Assembly (NCBI RefSeq): GCF_009905375.1
Contig: NC_133656.1
Location: 239,228,415-239,292,414, forward strand
Direction of reading: 5' to 3'
Origin: Apium graveolens
Taxonomy: Eukaryota; Streptophyta; Magnoliopsida; Apiales; Apiaceae
Length of the DNA stretch: 64,000 nucleotides
The position numbers were made by a program, and so were the translations under genes. Below the pieces are notes generated by a model. The model was not told where the DNA came from, did no database searches, and worked only from the letters and a program-made list of their open reading frames with translations. This document shows, one piece after another, positions 53,490 to 64,000 of this stretch (the first letter of the stretch is position 1; each line of letters starts with the position of its first letter).

Positions 53490-53760
53490 ACAAGCCACAT
53501 ATAACATGACTTTATTTTCCCACAGCCTCACAACGAAGTGATCTTCTTCGCAATTATAACGGAGAAAACAAAACTAGTGTATATATCAGAAATATTGAGG
53601 TCTTTTTCCCTGTTGAGTTGATCTTTGTTGTCTTTTTAATAAGACTAGCCACAAAATGCTGGAGTTTAAAATTTTTCACTCAAGTAACATCTTTCTGTTG
53701 AACTGTATCAGCATCATTATGATGTATCAGTATTCTCATCATGGCATGATAGCCTGGTGC
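53490..53760 (+). pseudogene. Third GAPCP relic: intron 8 and 3' UTR pieces only
   Basis: 53500-53580 (AACATGACTTTATTT, then CAAGTGATCTTCTTCG-like) matches intron 8 of the GAPCP gene (reverse of 15275-15340) and 10775-10850 of the inverted fragment. 53605-53730 (CTGTTGAGTTGATCTTTG, TTGAACTGTATCAG) matches the 3' UTR part at 11705-11790. No coding exon remains. Confidence 0.65.
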
Positions 53761-53764
53761 GTAT

Positions 53765-55750
53765 ATGGGTTTATGATGATCCCATAATTGTCGTAATTCT
53801 ATTTTAGTCGAATGTTTTGAATTAATAGTGTCGTTTTTTTGCCAAATGTCTTGTCGCGTCATTAATCATTGAACATATATCCAAGTCGTTACATGTTCCA
53901 AAATTTTAAGGCGAAATGTTAGGTTCTCAAAAACGTTTCAAAAACAGTTCCAAAATGCTTAGTTGTCAACATATGATTGGTTATTTCCTTACTAATGATA
54001 TGGACCACGTGCATAAATATGAGTTTTTCTGAATTTAATCACGCCATGTGTTATCTTGGAACCATTTTTGGGTATATAGCACCGCTCAAATTTTAGTGGC
54101 GATTAAATACGGGGTCATAAAATACGACATTGGGGCATGAAATTAGTGAAGCTAACGATAAACAAATCAGAAAGAAAGCAACAATTGCCATTACTTAAGC
54201 TGCAGCAAAGCCGAAAGTATGAATTATTGCCGTTGATTACGGAAAGGGAAGAATAAATTAAACTTTTGTTTTGGCATGAAGTCACCTGAATTTTAAAGTA
54301 GTATTAATTTATGATTACAACTAATAGACGTGATTAACAGACTACTAAACTTGCTTTCACATAAGCTTGAGATCTCAATCTCATGCTTCCTTCAATGAAA
54401 GTAGCAGCAGAATCACGATTTCAAAACAGTTCCGCCTAAAAAGTAATATCGGCAAAATTTGATTTTTGTAAAAGTTAAACAAAAAGTTCACCAACTTCTA
54501 ACTAAAAATCGGAATTTCAAAAAAAAAACAATTATTAAAATTTTCAGCTCAGCCGAGACTTTAGATACGTCCTCGGGTTTGACCCTGTTAGCAAGTTTTT
54601 TTTCTTCCATTCATTATTTCATGTAAAATGACACTCCTTCCGTCTTAAAATAGAAGTGTCTTTGACTTTTTATGCGTGTTTTAAGATGTATAAAAATTAT
54701 AATTCCGTATATATTTTTCTAAAATTTCTTTTCTTAAATGAAAATTTAATATATATATTTTTATTCAGAAAAAGAAAATTTGAAAAATAATTTATATAAT
54801 TATAATTTTTATTTATTTTAAAATACGTATAAAAAATCATAGGTACTTATATTTCAGGACGGAGAGAGCACCGAGAAGGGCGAGAAGGGGGAGCAATTTA
54901 GTCTAAAAAGACGTCCCTTTGTATAATTTACAAGAGGTGTCGGCTTGTTTACACCATTAAATTACTCATTTCAACACATTAAACCCCACCATCAACAGCC
55001 TTGATTGATTTCTTCTCAATTTCCAATAATAACCCCTTGGTAATTACTACTCCGTCCGTCCCAATTTATCTGTTCAGTTTGACTTTTTGCGATCAAATTA
55101 ACCAAATTTTGACTGAAAATTTTATATAGTATAATTGAAAAAAATTATAAAAATTATATCATTCGAAAGTACACGTAATCTAATTTAATACGTATTCTTC
55201 ATTTTTTTCAAAATAACGAAAGATTGATATTTAATTTACCCTCAAAATTGAGTCAATTTGACCACAAAAACTCAAACAAGAAAGTAATAGTTTTGTTAAT
55301 TTTACCATGTTTGCTCACTCATGACATGATTCCTTTTTACCGTGTTTATTATGAGTCGTATCCAGTACACAGGTCTTCCGCATCGTTCAGGAAAGCATCT
55401 CAGGAAGCAGGTAAAATCTAAAATCCCCTATACAAATAGAAACGCCCCTTCACTAACAACCAACATCAACCTACCTTGATAGATAAGTTTCAACTCTAAT
55501 AATCAATACATTGATACATAATCTTTAATATGAACAGCTGTTTTAATTACATTTCAACTTGAATAGTCAATCTTTTGCTCCTCTTCTTTTGTACTACTCA
55601 TCTTTGATGCACTTGTGATTCATCTAAAACTAGCTTGCTTTATATGGCCTAAATGTTATGTTTTTGCTCACAAATTCTTGATTTTGTGCCTGTGTTATGT
55701 CTGTTGTCCAGCAACAATACTAGCAGACTGAAATTTATTAGCTTATCTGA
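53765..55750. other. Intergenic stretch upstream of the split MGC gene
   Basis: No gene seen. It contains a Stowaway MITE at 54634-54868 (CTCCTTCCGTCTTAAAATA to GGACGGAGAGAG) and a partial one starting near 55050 (CTCCGTCCGTCCCAATTTA). 55350-55410 (ending AGCAG before GTAAAATC) could be a non-coding first exon of the next gene. Confidence 0.5.
54634..54868. mobile_element. Stowaway-type MITE
   Basis: CTCCTTCCGTCTTAAAATA and the reverse complement-like GGACGGAGAGAG end. AT-rich core. Confidence 0.65.
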
Positions 55751-55843
55751 TTGAATGGGGTGCATTTCGTCGAAATTCATAACCAAATCATTAAGTTTTC
55801 GAGAGGATCTTAGCAATCGAAAAAGGGGAGTTCATGGCTTGAC

Positions 55844-56928
55844 TGTAATATTCCGTAATTTTTTAGAATTTGATTAATAATAGAATAATAGAAAAAAGTA
55901 TTAAAATTTGATTAAGATTAGGATTTAAAATTTAATTAGACTAATGGGCCTAAAATTTGGATCAGATTCTAATATGGATAACTTATAGGTTAAGAAATAG
56001 GGTTTTGTATCGTTATAAATACATTCTATTCGTCTTCCTCGTTTTAATCATTAAAATTCGTAGGTCTTTATTCATAAAATTCAGCAGTCTTGTAAAATTC
56101 GTAGAAAATTCATCTTAAGTCAGAATTCAGTGATCCTGGACTTTTCGGAAAGCTCTTTTCGTTCTCTACAACTTTCGTGTTTCGTGTTTTCCAAGAAATC
56201 GTCGTTTAGAGGGTCAAAAAAGCTATATTCCGATCTGGTCAGATTTTGAGGTAAGTTTTCAATCGATCTTGCTAGTGTTTTTAAAATTGTGTGTTGTGCG
56301 TTTATATTTGATTATCAAAACTTGGGCTAAGTGATCATATATTTGATATTATTATGTGATATAGAATATGTATCGATGTATATATGTGATGTCCAGACGA
56401 TAATTTGAGATCTCTGATTTATGCCATGGTTTGTGAAAATATCGAATAAGAACTTAGGACCGCAGTCACCGGATTGTAGTGACAGTTTTATGAAAATTTA
56501 GGACCGTTATCACCGGGTTGTAGTGGTCTTGGCATGAGTTATTGATTTTGGAATTATTGTTGTTTATGTGCTATGTGTATCGAATAAGAATAAGAATATG
56601 TATCAAAAGTGTTTGTTTCTTATATCGTATCATATTGATTATCGTATTTTTTTAATATGTGTATGTGTTACTTGGCCTACTAGTTGGATCGATTATTTTC
56701 TTGCTGGGCTGTATAGCTCATTCTTACAATTTCAGGTTTCGTCCGAGATTCAAGTTGAATAGCATTGGAGTTCGAGGACCTTAGATTAGAGTATATTAAA
56801 TTTTGGGCTTCCGCTTTTAGCTGCGCTTTTGTAATAGTGACCTCTGTAATAGACTTTTTAATCAAGAAATTGTATTTGCTTTTAGTTTCGATTTTAGAGT
56901 TAATGGTCCGGAAGTGCGGGCCGTTACA
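55844..56928 (+). repeat. Left LTR
   Basis: TGTAATATTCCG to GGGCCGTTACA, with TGTAA/TTACA inverted ends. A TTATAAATA box near 56013 may be the promoter TATA. Confidence 0.92.
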
Positions 56929-56929
56929 G

Positions 56930-56941
56930 TTGGTATCAGAG
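56930..56941 (+). other. Primer binding site (tRNA-Met)
   Basis: TGGTATCAGAGC one base after the left LTR. Confidence 0.85.
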
Positions 56942-57103
56942 CAGGCTGTCTTTCGGAGTGTATTAGGTATGGGACTAGTACATTCCCTAGGATTCGATCT
57001 TGTGGACCATAGTTTGACCTTTGGTAGATCAGGGGGTAGATGTGTCTCGAACTTTAGGATTGTTGTGAATTTGGGGACCAAATTCTTTTTAAGGAGGGTA
57101 GTA

Positions 57104-58189
57104 TGTAATATTCCGTAATTTTTTAGAATTTGATTAATAATAGAATAATAGAAAAAAGTATTAAAATTTGATTAAGATTAGGATTTAAAATTTAATTAGA
57201 CTAATGGGCCTAAAATTTGGATCAGATTCTAATATGGATAACTTATAGGTTAAGAAATAGGGTTTTGTATCGTTATAAATACATTCTATTCGTCTTCCTC
57301 GTTTTAATCATTAAAATTCGTAGGTCTTTATTCATAAAATTCAGCAGTCTTGTAAAATTCGTAGAAAATTCATCTTAAGTCAGAATTCAGTGATCCTGGA
57401 CTTTTCGGAAAGCTCTTTTCGTTCTCTACAACTTTCGTGTTTCGTGTTTTCCAAGAAATCGTCGTTTAGAGGGTCAAAAAAAGCTATATTCAGATCTGGT
57501 CAGATTTTGAGGTAAGTTTTCAATCGATCTTGCTAGTGTTTTTAAAATTGTGTGTTGTGCGTTTATATTTGATTATCAAAACTTGGGCTAAGTGATCATA
57601 TATTTGATATTATTATGTGATATAGAATATGTATCGATGTATATATGTGATGTCCAGACGATAATTTGAGATCTCTGATTTATGCCATGGTTTGTGAAAA
57701 TATCGAATAAGAACTTAGGACCGCAGTCACCGGATTGTAGTGACAGTTTTATGAAAATTTAGGACCGTTATCACCGGGTTGTAGTGGTCTTGGCATGAGT
57801 TATTGATTTTGGAATTATTGTTGTTTATGTGCTATGTGTATCGAATAAGAATAAGAATATGTATCAAAAGTGTTTGTTTCTTATATCGTATCATATTGAT
57901 TATCGTATTTTTTTAATATGTGTATGTGTTACTTGGCCTACTAGTTGGATCGATTATTTTCTTGCTGGGCTGTATAGCTCATTCTTACAATTTCAGGTTT
58001 CGTCCGAGATTCAAGTTGAATAGCATTGGAGTTCGAGGACCTTAGATTAGAGTATATTAAATTTTGGGCTTCCGCTTTTAGCTGCGCTTTTGTAATAGTG
58101 ACCTCTGTAATAGACTTTTTAATCAAGAAATTGTATTTGCTTTTAGTTTCGATTTTAGAGTTAATGGTCCGGAAGTGCGGGCCGTTACA
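57104..58189 (+). repeat. Right LTR
   Basis: Nearly identical to 55844-56928. One extra A and one C-to-A change in the CAAAAAAGCTATATTC region. Confidence 0.92.
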
Positions 58190-59522
58190 TTGACTATGCT
58201 TGATGAATTATTCGCCTCTGACGATGGAAATAGTACTAGCAATGATAATCATTTTTTCGCGCTTGTCAGCAAACTGCGTACTGGGGATTTTGTTTTGCCT
58301 CTGAAAAAAAGTGTGGAGGAGAAAGATAAAGAGACGATTAATGCTTGGGAACTGATGGCTGGCCTTGAAGAACAAGCAGAGCAGAAGGAAGGATTGGCAT
58401 ATGCAAAAGTACCTGATCTCGACAAATTGAAGCGTTCTAAAAGCTGTGAGATATCAAAATTAGCTACTGCTATTGAGCTCAACAATGATCAAGATAACAG
58501 GGGCGTAGGACGGTCTAGAAGCTTTCACACAGTAGAGGAGTATGATGCGATGATGGAAAGAATTATGATCTCACACGTACATAATGATGATGAATCTGAT
58601 CAGTATACGAACAACCATGTGGCTAAGTTTCAAGAAACAGCTCAGTCTGTTCCAAGAAAACAAATTGACAATGATAAGGATCAGACTACGGAACCAGATA
58701 TTAAAGAAGTGATCGCGGATGTTAGTAGCAGTGTTAATAAGGATGGTTTTCAAGAAACAAGCATTCCTGATACAGGCCTGAAACGAAAGGCCTTAACGAA
58801 AGGGCTGGAATCACTTCAAATCCCATCTGCAGCTGAGTTCCGGAAAACAGGAAGTCTTAAAGATTGGCTTCAGAATGGAGGAAATATCAGCTCTCCTGGA
58901 GAATATGTTACGCCTAAATTTGGAAATTACAATAAACCAAAATCTAAATTATCGGAAGAATACAGAGATGATTCCGTCTTCAATCCAGAGCTGGTGGCTG
59001 CATTTGAAGAGTTTTTGCAACAACTTGAAGTTGAAGAAGACAGCATTCTTGAACAAATTGAAGGAAATCGCGATGAAATCACAGCAACCGAGTGATCAGC
59101 ACAGGGAGTTTTGTCAATCTTGAAGACTGGAATACAGTAAAAAGGTAGATAGTTGGTTAATATAAACTTGTTTTTCCATTACAGTTTTGTTATTGTGAGG
59201 ATGTTGCAGGAATTCTTGTATGTTTGGAGTTGCCTGTTAATACCAAACACGTAGTACTCAGTGCACAAGACTGGTACAAGATCTCGCGCATCCTTACCCT
59301 TACCCTTTATATTCCCACTTGATTTTTGGCTTGTAAAAAGTGAAATCAATAGCAAAATGTTTCATCATTTCAGCAAAATTCAGCAAAACAAGGCAATTTC
59401 TCAATCTTCATAGCATGCCTGCAGTCTGTTTTAACTTGAAAGACTTGAGACGTGTAAAAGTAAACTATCGTCATTTAAGAGTCCCCAAACTTGGTTGAAC
59501 ACTGCACTAAGAGCAACTCCAG

Positions 59523-60815
59523 GAGCAACTCCAAGTGTTCCTTTGACCATTTTCTAAGTCATTTTTGATGAATCTAATAAAAAAGTTTCTGTTTTTGTTT
59601 CTTTACTAGATTAGTTCTCGGGCATATCTCTGGTTGTATTATAATTCTTTTATAAAAATATAATTTAAAATAGTTTAATTATTATAATTCTTTTATAAAA
59701 ATATAATTTAAAATAGTTTAATTTCAATAGGTATTATATTTATATCATGTTATGATGCTGAGAAATATAATAAAATTATAAATATAAACGCCTAAAAATA
59801 GTATGACAAATTATAATATTTTTTATTAATTATAAAAATATATAATAAATTAATGAATATTTAAATTAGTGGAAGAGGGAATTAGTGGAGACTTTAAAAA
59901 TCAGGAGGGAGAAATGAGAAACGAGAACAGAGGAAGAGAGAGAATAAGTGGAGGTTATAAATGAAAGATAGATATTGCAAGTATAATTAATTAGGGAAAA
60001 ATGTTAGTGGAAGATAACATTATCAAATTAATGTGAATTTGACAAGTAGGATTTGATGATAGGGATGGTCATCGGGTCACTTCGGGGTCGGGGAGTGCTA
60101 TCCCCGAACCCAAAATCGATCCCCCAAACCCGCCCGGATCCCCGAACGGAGATTATTTTACTCCCCGTTCCCCGCCCCAAACGGGAAACGGGAATTCCCG
60201 CGGGGATTCGGAGAATTTTTTTATTTTTTTTCGTTTAATAAAAATTAAATTTTAAATAATATTTTTCAATAAAAATTCACATAGTAAATCATAATATATA
60301 GATTTTCTTTTAAATTTAATATTAATGTTAAAGCTTAATTTGAATTAAAATTAATTTCTAGTACAATAATAAACAAAAAGAATATTATTACAATGAAATA
60401 ATATCACGATAAGTACATTTAAATCATATAGGAGATAAAAAATTGAAAATAATAATATATTTTATATATTTCAATATTTATTTGAGATATTTATATATAT
60501 ACAATATTATTTTTATTTAAAATACGATTCGGGGTCGGGGATTGGGGCGTGGAGACACTAACCCCCGCCGCCGCCCCGATCCCCGATTTCCGATTTTTTT
60601 ACACACATATCTCCCCGATCCCCGCCCCGTACTCGAAAAAATCCCCGATTTGATGATGTCAGTTATTTAATGAGAGCTTGACATATCATTAATGAAATAT
60701 TCTTTTTTAGTATAATGTAGATTTTATAGATGGTAGAAACCCAAATAAAATGATTTTGGAGGTAATTTAATATTTATTTTCATGAGGAGTCTCTTAGCAA
60801 CACTTGTAATTGCTC
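59523..60815. mobile_element. Possible Harbinger-type MITE with a hAT element nested in it
   Basis: Left GAGCAACTCCAAGTGTT and right, reversed, GAGCAATTACAAGTGTT. Target duplication not clear. A ~40-bp AT-rich sequence is tandemly repeated at about 59640-59722. No gene in this stretch. Confidence 0.4.
60060..60648. mobile_element. Non-autonomous hAT element with CCCCGATCCCCG-rich ends
   Basis: Starts TAGGGATGGTCATCGGG, ends AAAAATCCCCGA, and lies between exact 8-bp repeats TTTGATGA (60052-60059 and 60649-60656). Both ends are dense in CCCCGA/GGGGTCGG motifs, while the centre is AT-rich. No transposase. Confidence 0.85.
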
Positions 60816-60973
60816 GAACTAATTAAAGTCATTTGGTTATCATTTTTTATTCAAAGACGAAAAGTAAAACTACTCAAAATAGCCCGATACCTCTCTGTGC
60901 AGCGAAATCTAACTCGCTTCCTCTGCGATTTAGATGGAAGGCAAAAAAAAGACTAGTTAAAATATCATTAATA

Positions 60974-61726
60974 CTAGCCTATAACCCTATGATGCACGGG
61001 CTACTTAATGTTAAATAGTTTATTTTTTTATATATTTAAATTTTTTTATTTCAATTTATTTATCTTTCAACTATAATGGCCTTTTGTGTTATTTCTGTTT
61101 GAAAACTAATTTTTTTTTATTTTATCTTAAGAGATTAAAAAAATTAATAATAAAACTTTTTATTTTCTTAAAAGCTTTAGTTTTTTCTTGCTAAAAACTC
61201 CATTCAACAATTTTTATAGTTGTTATAGTTTTATAGAAGACATATATATTCTCAAAGTTTACTAAATTTGTTTTTTTTCATTTTCCCTTTAATTCGTATA
61301 GATGTACAATTCGTTTATATATCCTCACTTAATAAGTGTACTCCTTTTTTTCTTTATGAACAACTATGTAGACATGTCTCCTACAAAGTAAATATAAGAA
61401 ATATAGTAAAGACTGAAGAGGTTGATAATAGTAACTAGTTTGAATTATTATATATTAATTAATAACATTAATTAATAATATGCGAAATATATGGAGGGTT
61501 TCTGCTAAAACTTATTAGTAGAGTTTTGGCTATGATGGGAGTGTGCAAGTATTGGTAATTATGTAGGATATATAATTTTACCTTAATTAAACAGAATCAA
61601 CGTGTTTCCAAATTAATTATATACATATTTTTTTATTTTTTTGGAAAGTGTTAGTAATCTTTGTTGGAAGCTGTTAACCAACCAACCAAATTATCCTATG
61701 TTTTACTTATAATAGTATAGTATAGA
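60974..61726 (-). mobile_element. Non-autonomous Helitron, minus strand
   Basis: Read on the minus strand: TCTATACTATACTATTATAA start at 61726, 3' part CCCGTGCATCATAGGG then TTATAGGCTAG at 60974, between A and T. The hairpin is imperfect. No Rep/helicase. Confidence 0.8.
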
Positions 61727-61916
61727 TGACATATTTCTTAGAAAAATATTTTGTTATTAAAAAATTATTTTTTATTATATAAAACAAAAACACCGACTAC
61801 AGAGATTCATGGCTTTGCATGCAGATGCTTGAGCCCAATTGTAAATGGGCCTTTCGTGGGTTTTTCTTCGGCCCAATAATCTTTTCCTTCCATTATACTT
61901 ATTGAGGTCTATAGGG

Positions 61917-62157
61917 CTCCTCCGTTTTAAAATACATGTCTATTTTTTTTAAAAATATATTATTTTAATTTAGTTATTGACTTCAATTTTTAATATAAAT
62001 TTAAAACGTTAATTGTACTCCACTTATTTCTTATTCATATTTACAAGATAAATCTTGTTCCATATATTATAATTATTTATTATAATTAATTTATCAATAT
62101 TCATTTTCCTTAAAACATATTATTTTTAAAAAATAAACATGTAATTAGAAACGGAGC
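61917..62157. mobile_element. Stowaway-like MITE
   Basis: CTCCTCCGTTTTAAAATACA to GAAACGGAGCAAG. AT-rich core. Confidence 0.6.
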
Positions 62158-62170
62158 AAGCAGTTTACTA

Positions 62171-62433
62171 CTCCCTCCGTCCCTAAAAACGTTTCCAATT
62201 TGTGTTGTACACATTTGGCAATACACATTTTTTATTGTTAATATCTTTAATTTCATATTAATATTAAATATAAAGAAACTTCATTGTATTAAAGTACTCA
62301 TAAATACGAATTCAACAAAATAACTCATTACTATGTTCGATCTTATAGATTAGACGTAAATTAGTATTCAATTGATTATCATGAACAGTAAGAACAGTCA
62401 AAACGGGAAGATCATAGTGGGACGTAAGGAGCA
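62171..62433. mobile_element. Stowaway MITE (AAAACG subfamily)
   Basis: CTCCCTCCGTCCCTAAAAAC start, GTGGGACGTAAGGAG end, TA on both sides. Same subfamily as 31321-31578. Confidence 0.75.
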
Positions 62434-62726
62434 GTAGTTTTAAGTCCTCTCTTTTGCTAAATGGTCCCACTCGTCTTGTGATGTTTCGTAACGCCTGCAG
62501 TTTAGGTGGGTACCTCATGAACTGAGCTGTCACTCTGCATGCATGTACATCCATCAAACGTTACACGTGTCTCCACCCCAAAAAACGAACGTTACACGTG
62601 GCAACCCCCACAAAATTTGTAAATTTCTGCCTATAAAAATTCATGATTAATCTGTGCAAACCAATATTGTATAGGTAGTAGATTTGTGTTCGGTGGTCCA
62701 AAGTGTGTTAGATAAATCATAAAATC

Positions 62727-63831
62727 ATGAGGGCAAATAAGAGAATCTGCCAACTGCTGCTGCTCTTTATTCTCGTCTTGGCTTCTCGTAAGTATAAATT
62801 TTCTTAATTTATTGACAATAATACTCCCTCTGTCCCTTTATCCGAGTCATTTGTTTTTTTCACGTATTTTGATTTCTCGGAAGAGGTACCTCTTCTAAGC
62901 ATATTAAAATGTGTGCTGATTTCTCGGAAGAGATGCCTCTTCTAAGCATATTAAAATGCGTGCAAAATGAAATGATCATGAGACGGAGGTGGTAAACGGA
63001 GGCAGTATACTCCCTTCGTCTTATATTAAGTGTCTTATTTTGACTAGTTTATGGACAATTTTTTTATATTTTGACCGTAAATTATATTTTATTTATAATT
63101 AAATATGATCTAAAACGGGTATCATTAGAAAATATATCTAATTCTCTTCAAAAATGTATTTTTCAATAACATATAAATTTGTTTTAATTGTCGATCACAG
63201 TGTAGTCAGTTTGATTACGTAATAATCAAAACAAGACACATAATATTATATATAATATAGAGGAAGTATAAGATATGAATCGGAGAACTTTCAAAATGTA
63301 TCTTCAATAACATATAAATTTGTTTTAATTAACTGTAAAAGTGTAGTCAGTTTGACTACGTAATAGTTAAAACAAGATACAAGTCAGTTTGTCTAAGTAA
63401 TAGTTAAAACCAGATACATAACAATATGAGATGGAGGGAGTATAAGATACGAATCAGTTTGACTACGTAATAGTTAAAACAAGATACAAGTCAGTTTGTC
63501 TAAGTAATAGTTAAAACCAGATACATAACAATATGAGATGGAGGGAGTATAAGATACGAATCGGAGAACTAAATTCTGGTTTTCACGAGTTTCAATCGAA
63601 CTTTTTTATTTTTATTTTGCAGAGGATATACTGATGCGAGAAGTAGAAGGGGGAAGAACAATAAGAGTTTGTGAGTCACAGAGTCACTTGTTCAAGGGAC
63701 AGTGCTGGAGTAACAGCAACTGTGCTCAGATCTGCAGACACGAAGGTTTTCGCGGCGGCCATTGCAGAGGTTTTCGCAAGCGCTGTTACTGCACAAAACC
63801 TTGCCATGGATATCATCATCATCATAACTGA
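62727..63831 (+). CDS. Plant defensin precursor with histidine-rich tail (89 aa)
   Basis: Exon 1 62727-62787 gives a signal peptide ([20 protein letters not shown]). The intron runs 62788-63622. Exon 2 63623-63831 completes the signal region and adds a short acidic linker ([10 protein letters not shown]). The mature domain has eight cysteines spaced C-x10-C-x5-C-x3-C-x9-C-x6-C-x-C-x3-C (RVCESQS to CTKPC), the plant defensin pattern of four disulfides (CS-alpha-beta fold). The intron falls within the signal peptide, as in other plant defensin genes. The product should be secreted and act against fungi or as a signal. Unusual: after the last Cys the chain continues HGYHHHHN, where most defensins stop. 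Confidence 0.93.
62824..63006. mobile_element. Stowaway-like MITE remnants in the defensin intron
   Basis: CTCCCTCTGTCCCTTTATCC start and an end rich in GACGGAGG. Inside is a ~48-bp tandem duplication around TTTCTCGGAAGAG. A second MITE-like start (CTCCCTTCGTC) follows at 63010. Confidence 0.55.
63351..63570. repeat. Two-copy tandem repeat (~110 bp) in the defensin intron
   Basis: The unit with TTTGACTACGTAATAGTTAA and GAGATGGAGGGAGTATAAG occurs at 63351-63460 and 63461-63570, nearly identical. It is derived from the right end of a MITE. Confidence 0.75.
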
Positions 63832-64000
63832 ACTTAATCTTGAATGTGTTGCTTAAATATATGATCATATATGTGGAGGCAATAACAAGTAATGAGAATA
63901 AAGTTTTGATTTAAACTTGCTCTAGTTTTCATTTCATACCTGAGCAATTCATGGCGGATAACAATCAAAAAAGCCAGATGTATTTCCGAATAGAATCCAT

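Larger units (their letters stand above)
55844..58189 (+). mobile_element. Very young LTR element with almost no interior (2346 bp)
   Basis: Two LTRs (55844-56928 and 57104-58189) separated by 175 bp. 5-bp target duplication TTGAC at 55839-55843 and 58190-58194. Primer site TTGGTATCAGAGC after the left LTR, polypurine-like AAGGAGGGTAG before the right one. No gag or pol. I found only two differences between the LTRs, near 56216-56240 and its partner. The LTR end GGGCCGTTACA and primer site resemble plant Gypsy elements, so it would move using another element's proteins. Confidence 0.95.
55755..59095 (+). pseudogene. Gene for an N-myristoylation-type MGC protein, split by an LTR element
   Basis: 5' part 55755-55843 starts MGCISSKFITKS, a typical myristoylation/palmitoylation start that would place the protein at a membrane. 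After the LTR element, 58195-59095 continues in the same frame (LDELFASDDG). Together they would give 329 residues without introns. The body has ETINAWELMAGLEEQ (near 58335), RSRSFHTVEEYDAMMERI and SLKDWLQNGG, and ends in an acidic helix (AAFEEFLQQLEVEED). It resembles uncharacterised MGC-start plant proteins related to the GRL group but lacks a glutaredoxin domain. Both halves are free of stops, so the break is recent. The 3' half might still be transcribed from the downstream LTR, first ATG 58196. Confidence 0.85.

Noticed and set aside
58175..58195. Start of the MGC gene's 3' half at a GTG inside the LTR
   Set aside because: GTG is not a normal plant start. The true start is the ATG at 55755, separated by the LTR element.

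Overview
This is nuclear DNA of a flowering plant, most likely a eudicot. It shows spliced genes with GT-AG introns, a plastid-targeted glycolytic GAPDH, a P-class PPR protein, a plant defensin, a wall-associated-kinase relic, and a dense layer of plant transposons (L1-type LINE, Copia, a Gypsy-like LTR element, CACTA, hAT, PIF/Harbinger, Stowaway, Helitron, SINE). Nothing looks prokaryotic or organellar. An asterid such as Apiaceae is possible but I cannot prove it.

Region 1 to about 28.6 kb is organised around a plastid GAPDH (GAPCP) locus. A block of about 7 kb at 1-7206 is repeated directly at 18066-25070. Each copy holds the GAPCP promoter, the GA-rich leader and coding exon 1 on the minus strand, followed by a dead LINE that carries a PIF/Harbinger insertion. 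Copy A runs into a 100-N scaffold gap, followed by an internally deleted Copia element and an inverted five-exon GAPCP fragment. Copy B is joined to a complete 14-exon GAPCP gene (13783-18833, minus) that has an in-frame TGA at codon 330 and a 1-base insertion in the last exon. The body of copy A's own GAPCP would lie left of the window.

Region 28.6-44.5 kb holds two neighbouring related small genes (29685-31048 and 32403-33511) that encode an unrecognised one-membrane-span protein family. Behind them lies a tandemly duplicated tail. Because the tail is duplicated, several transposons in it have an unoccupied paralogous site in the same window, which fixes their ends and target-site duplications: a Helitron, a CACTA element and a GC-rich hAT element.

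Region 44.5-49.9 kb has a hAT element, a WAK pseudogene without a kinase domain, and the 3' half of a Copia element with one LTR. Region 49.9-55.7 kb has an intact intronless restorer-like PPR gene (599 aa), decayed LRR-kinase exons and a third GAPCP relic. At 55755-59095 an intronless gene for an MGC-start (N-myristoylation type) protein is split by a very young 2346-bp LTR element with only 175 bp between its LTRs. The window ends with nested transposons, a minus-strand Helitron and a two-exon plant defensin with a histidine-rich tail.

The genes that look functional are the two small membrane-protein genes, the PPR gene and the defensin gene. I found no new multigene system. The most notable items are the GAPCP duplication and decay history, the LTR insertion splitting the MGC gene, and the internally calibrated transposon insertion sites.
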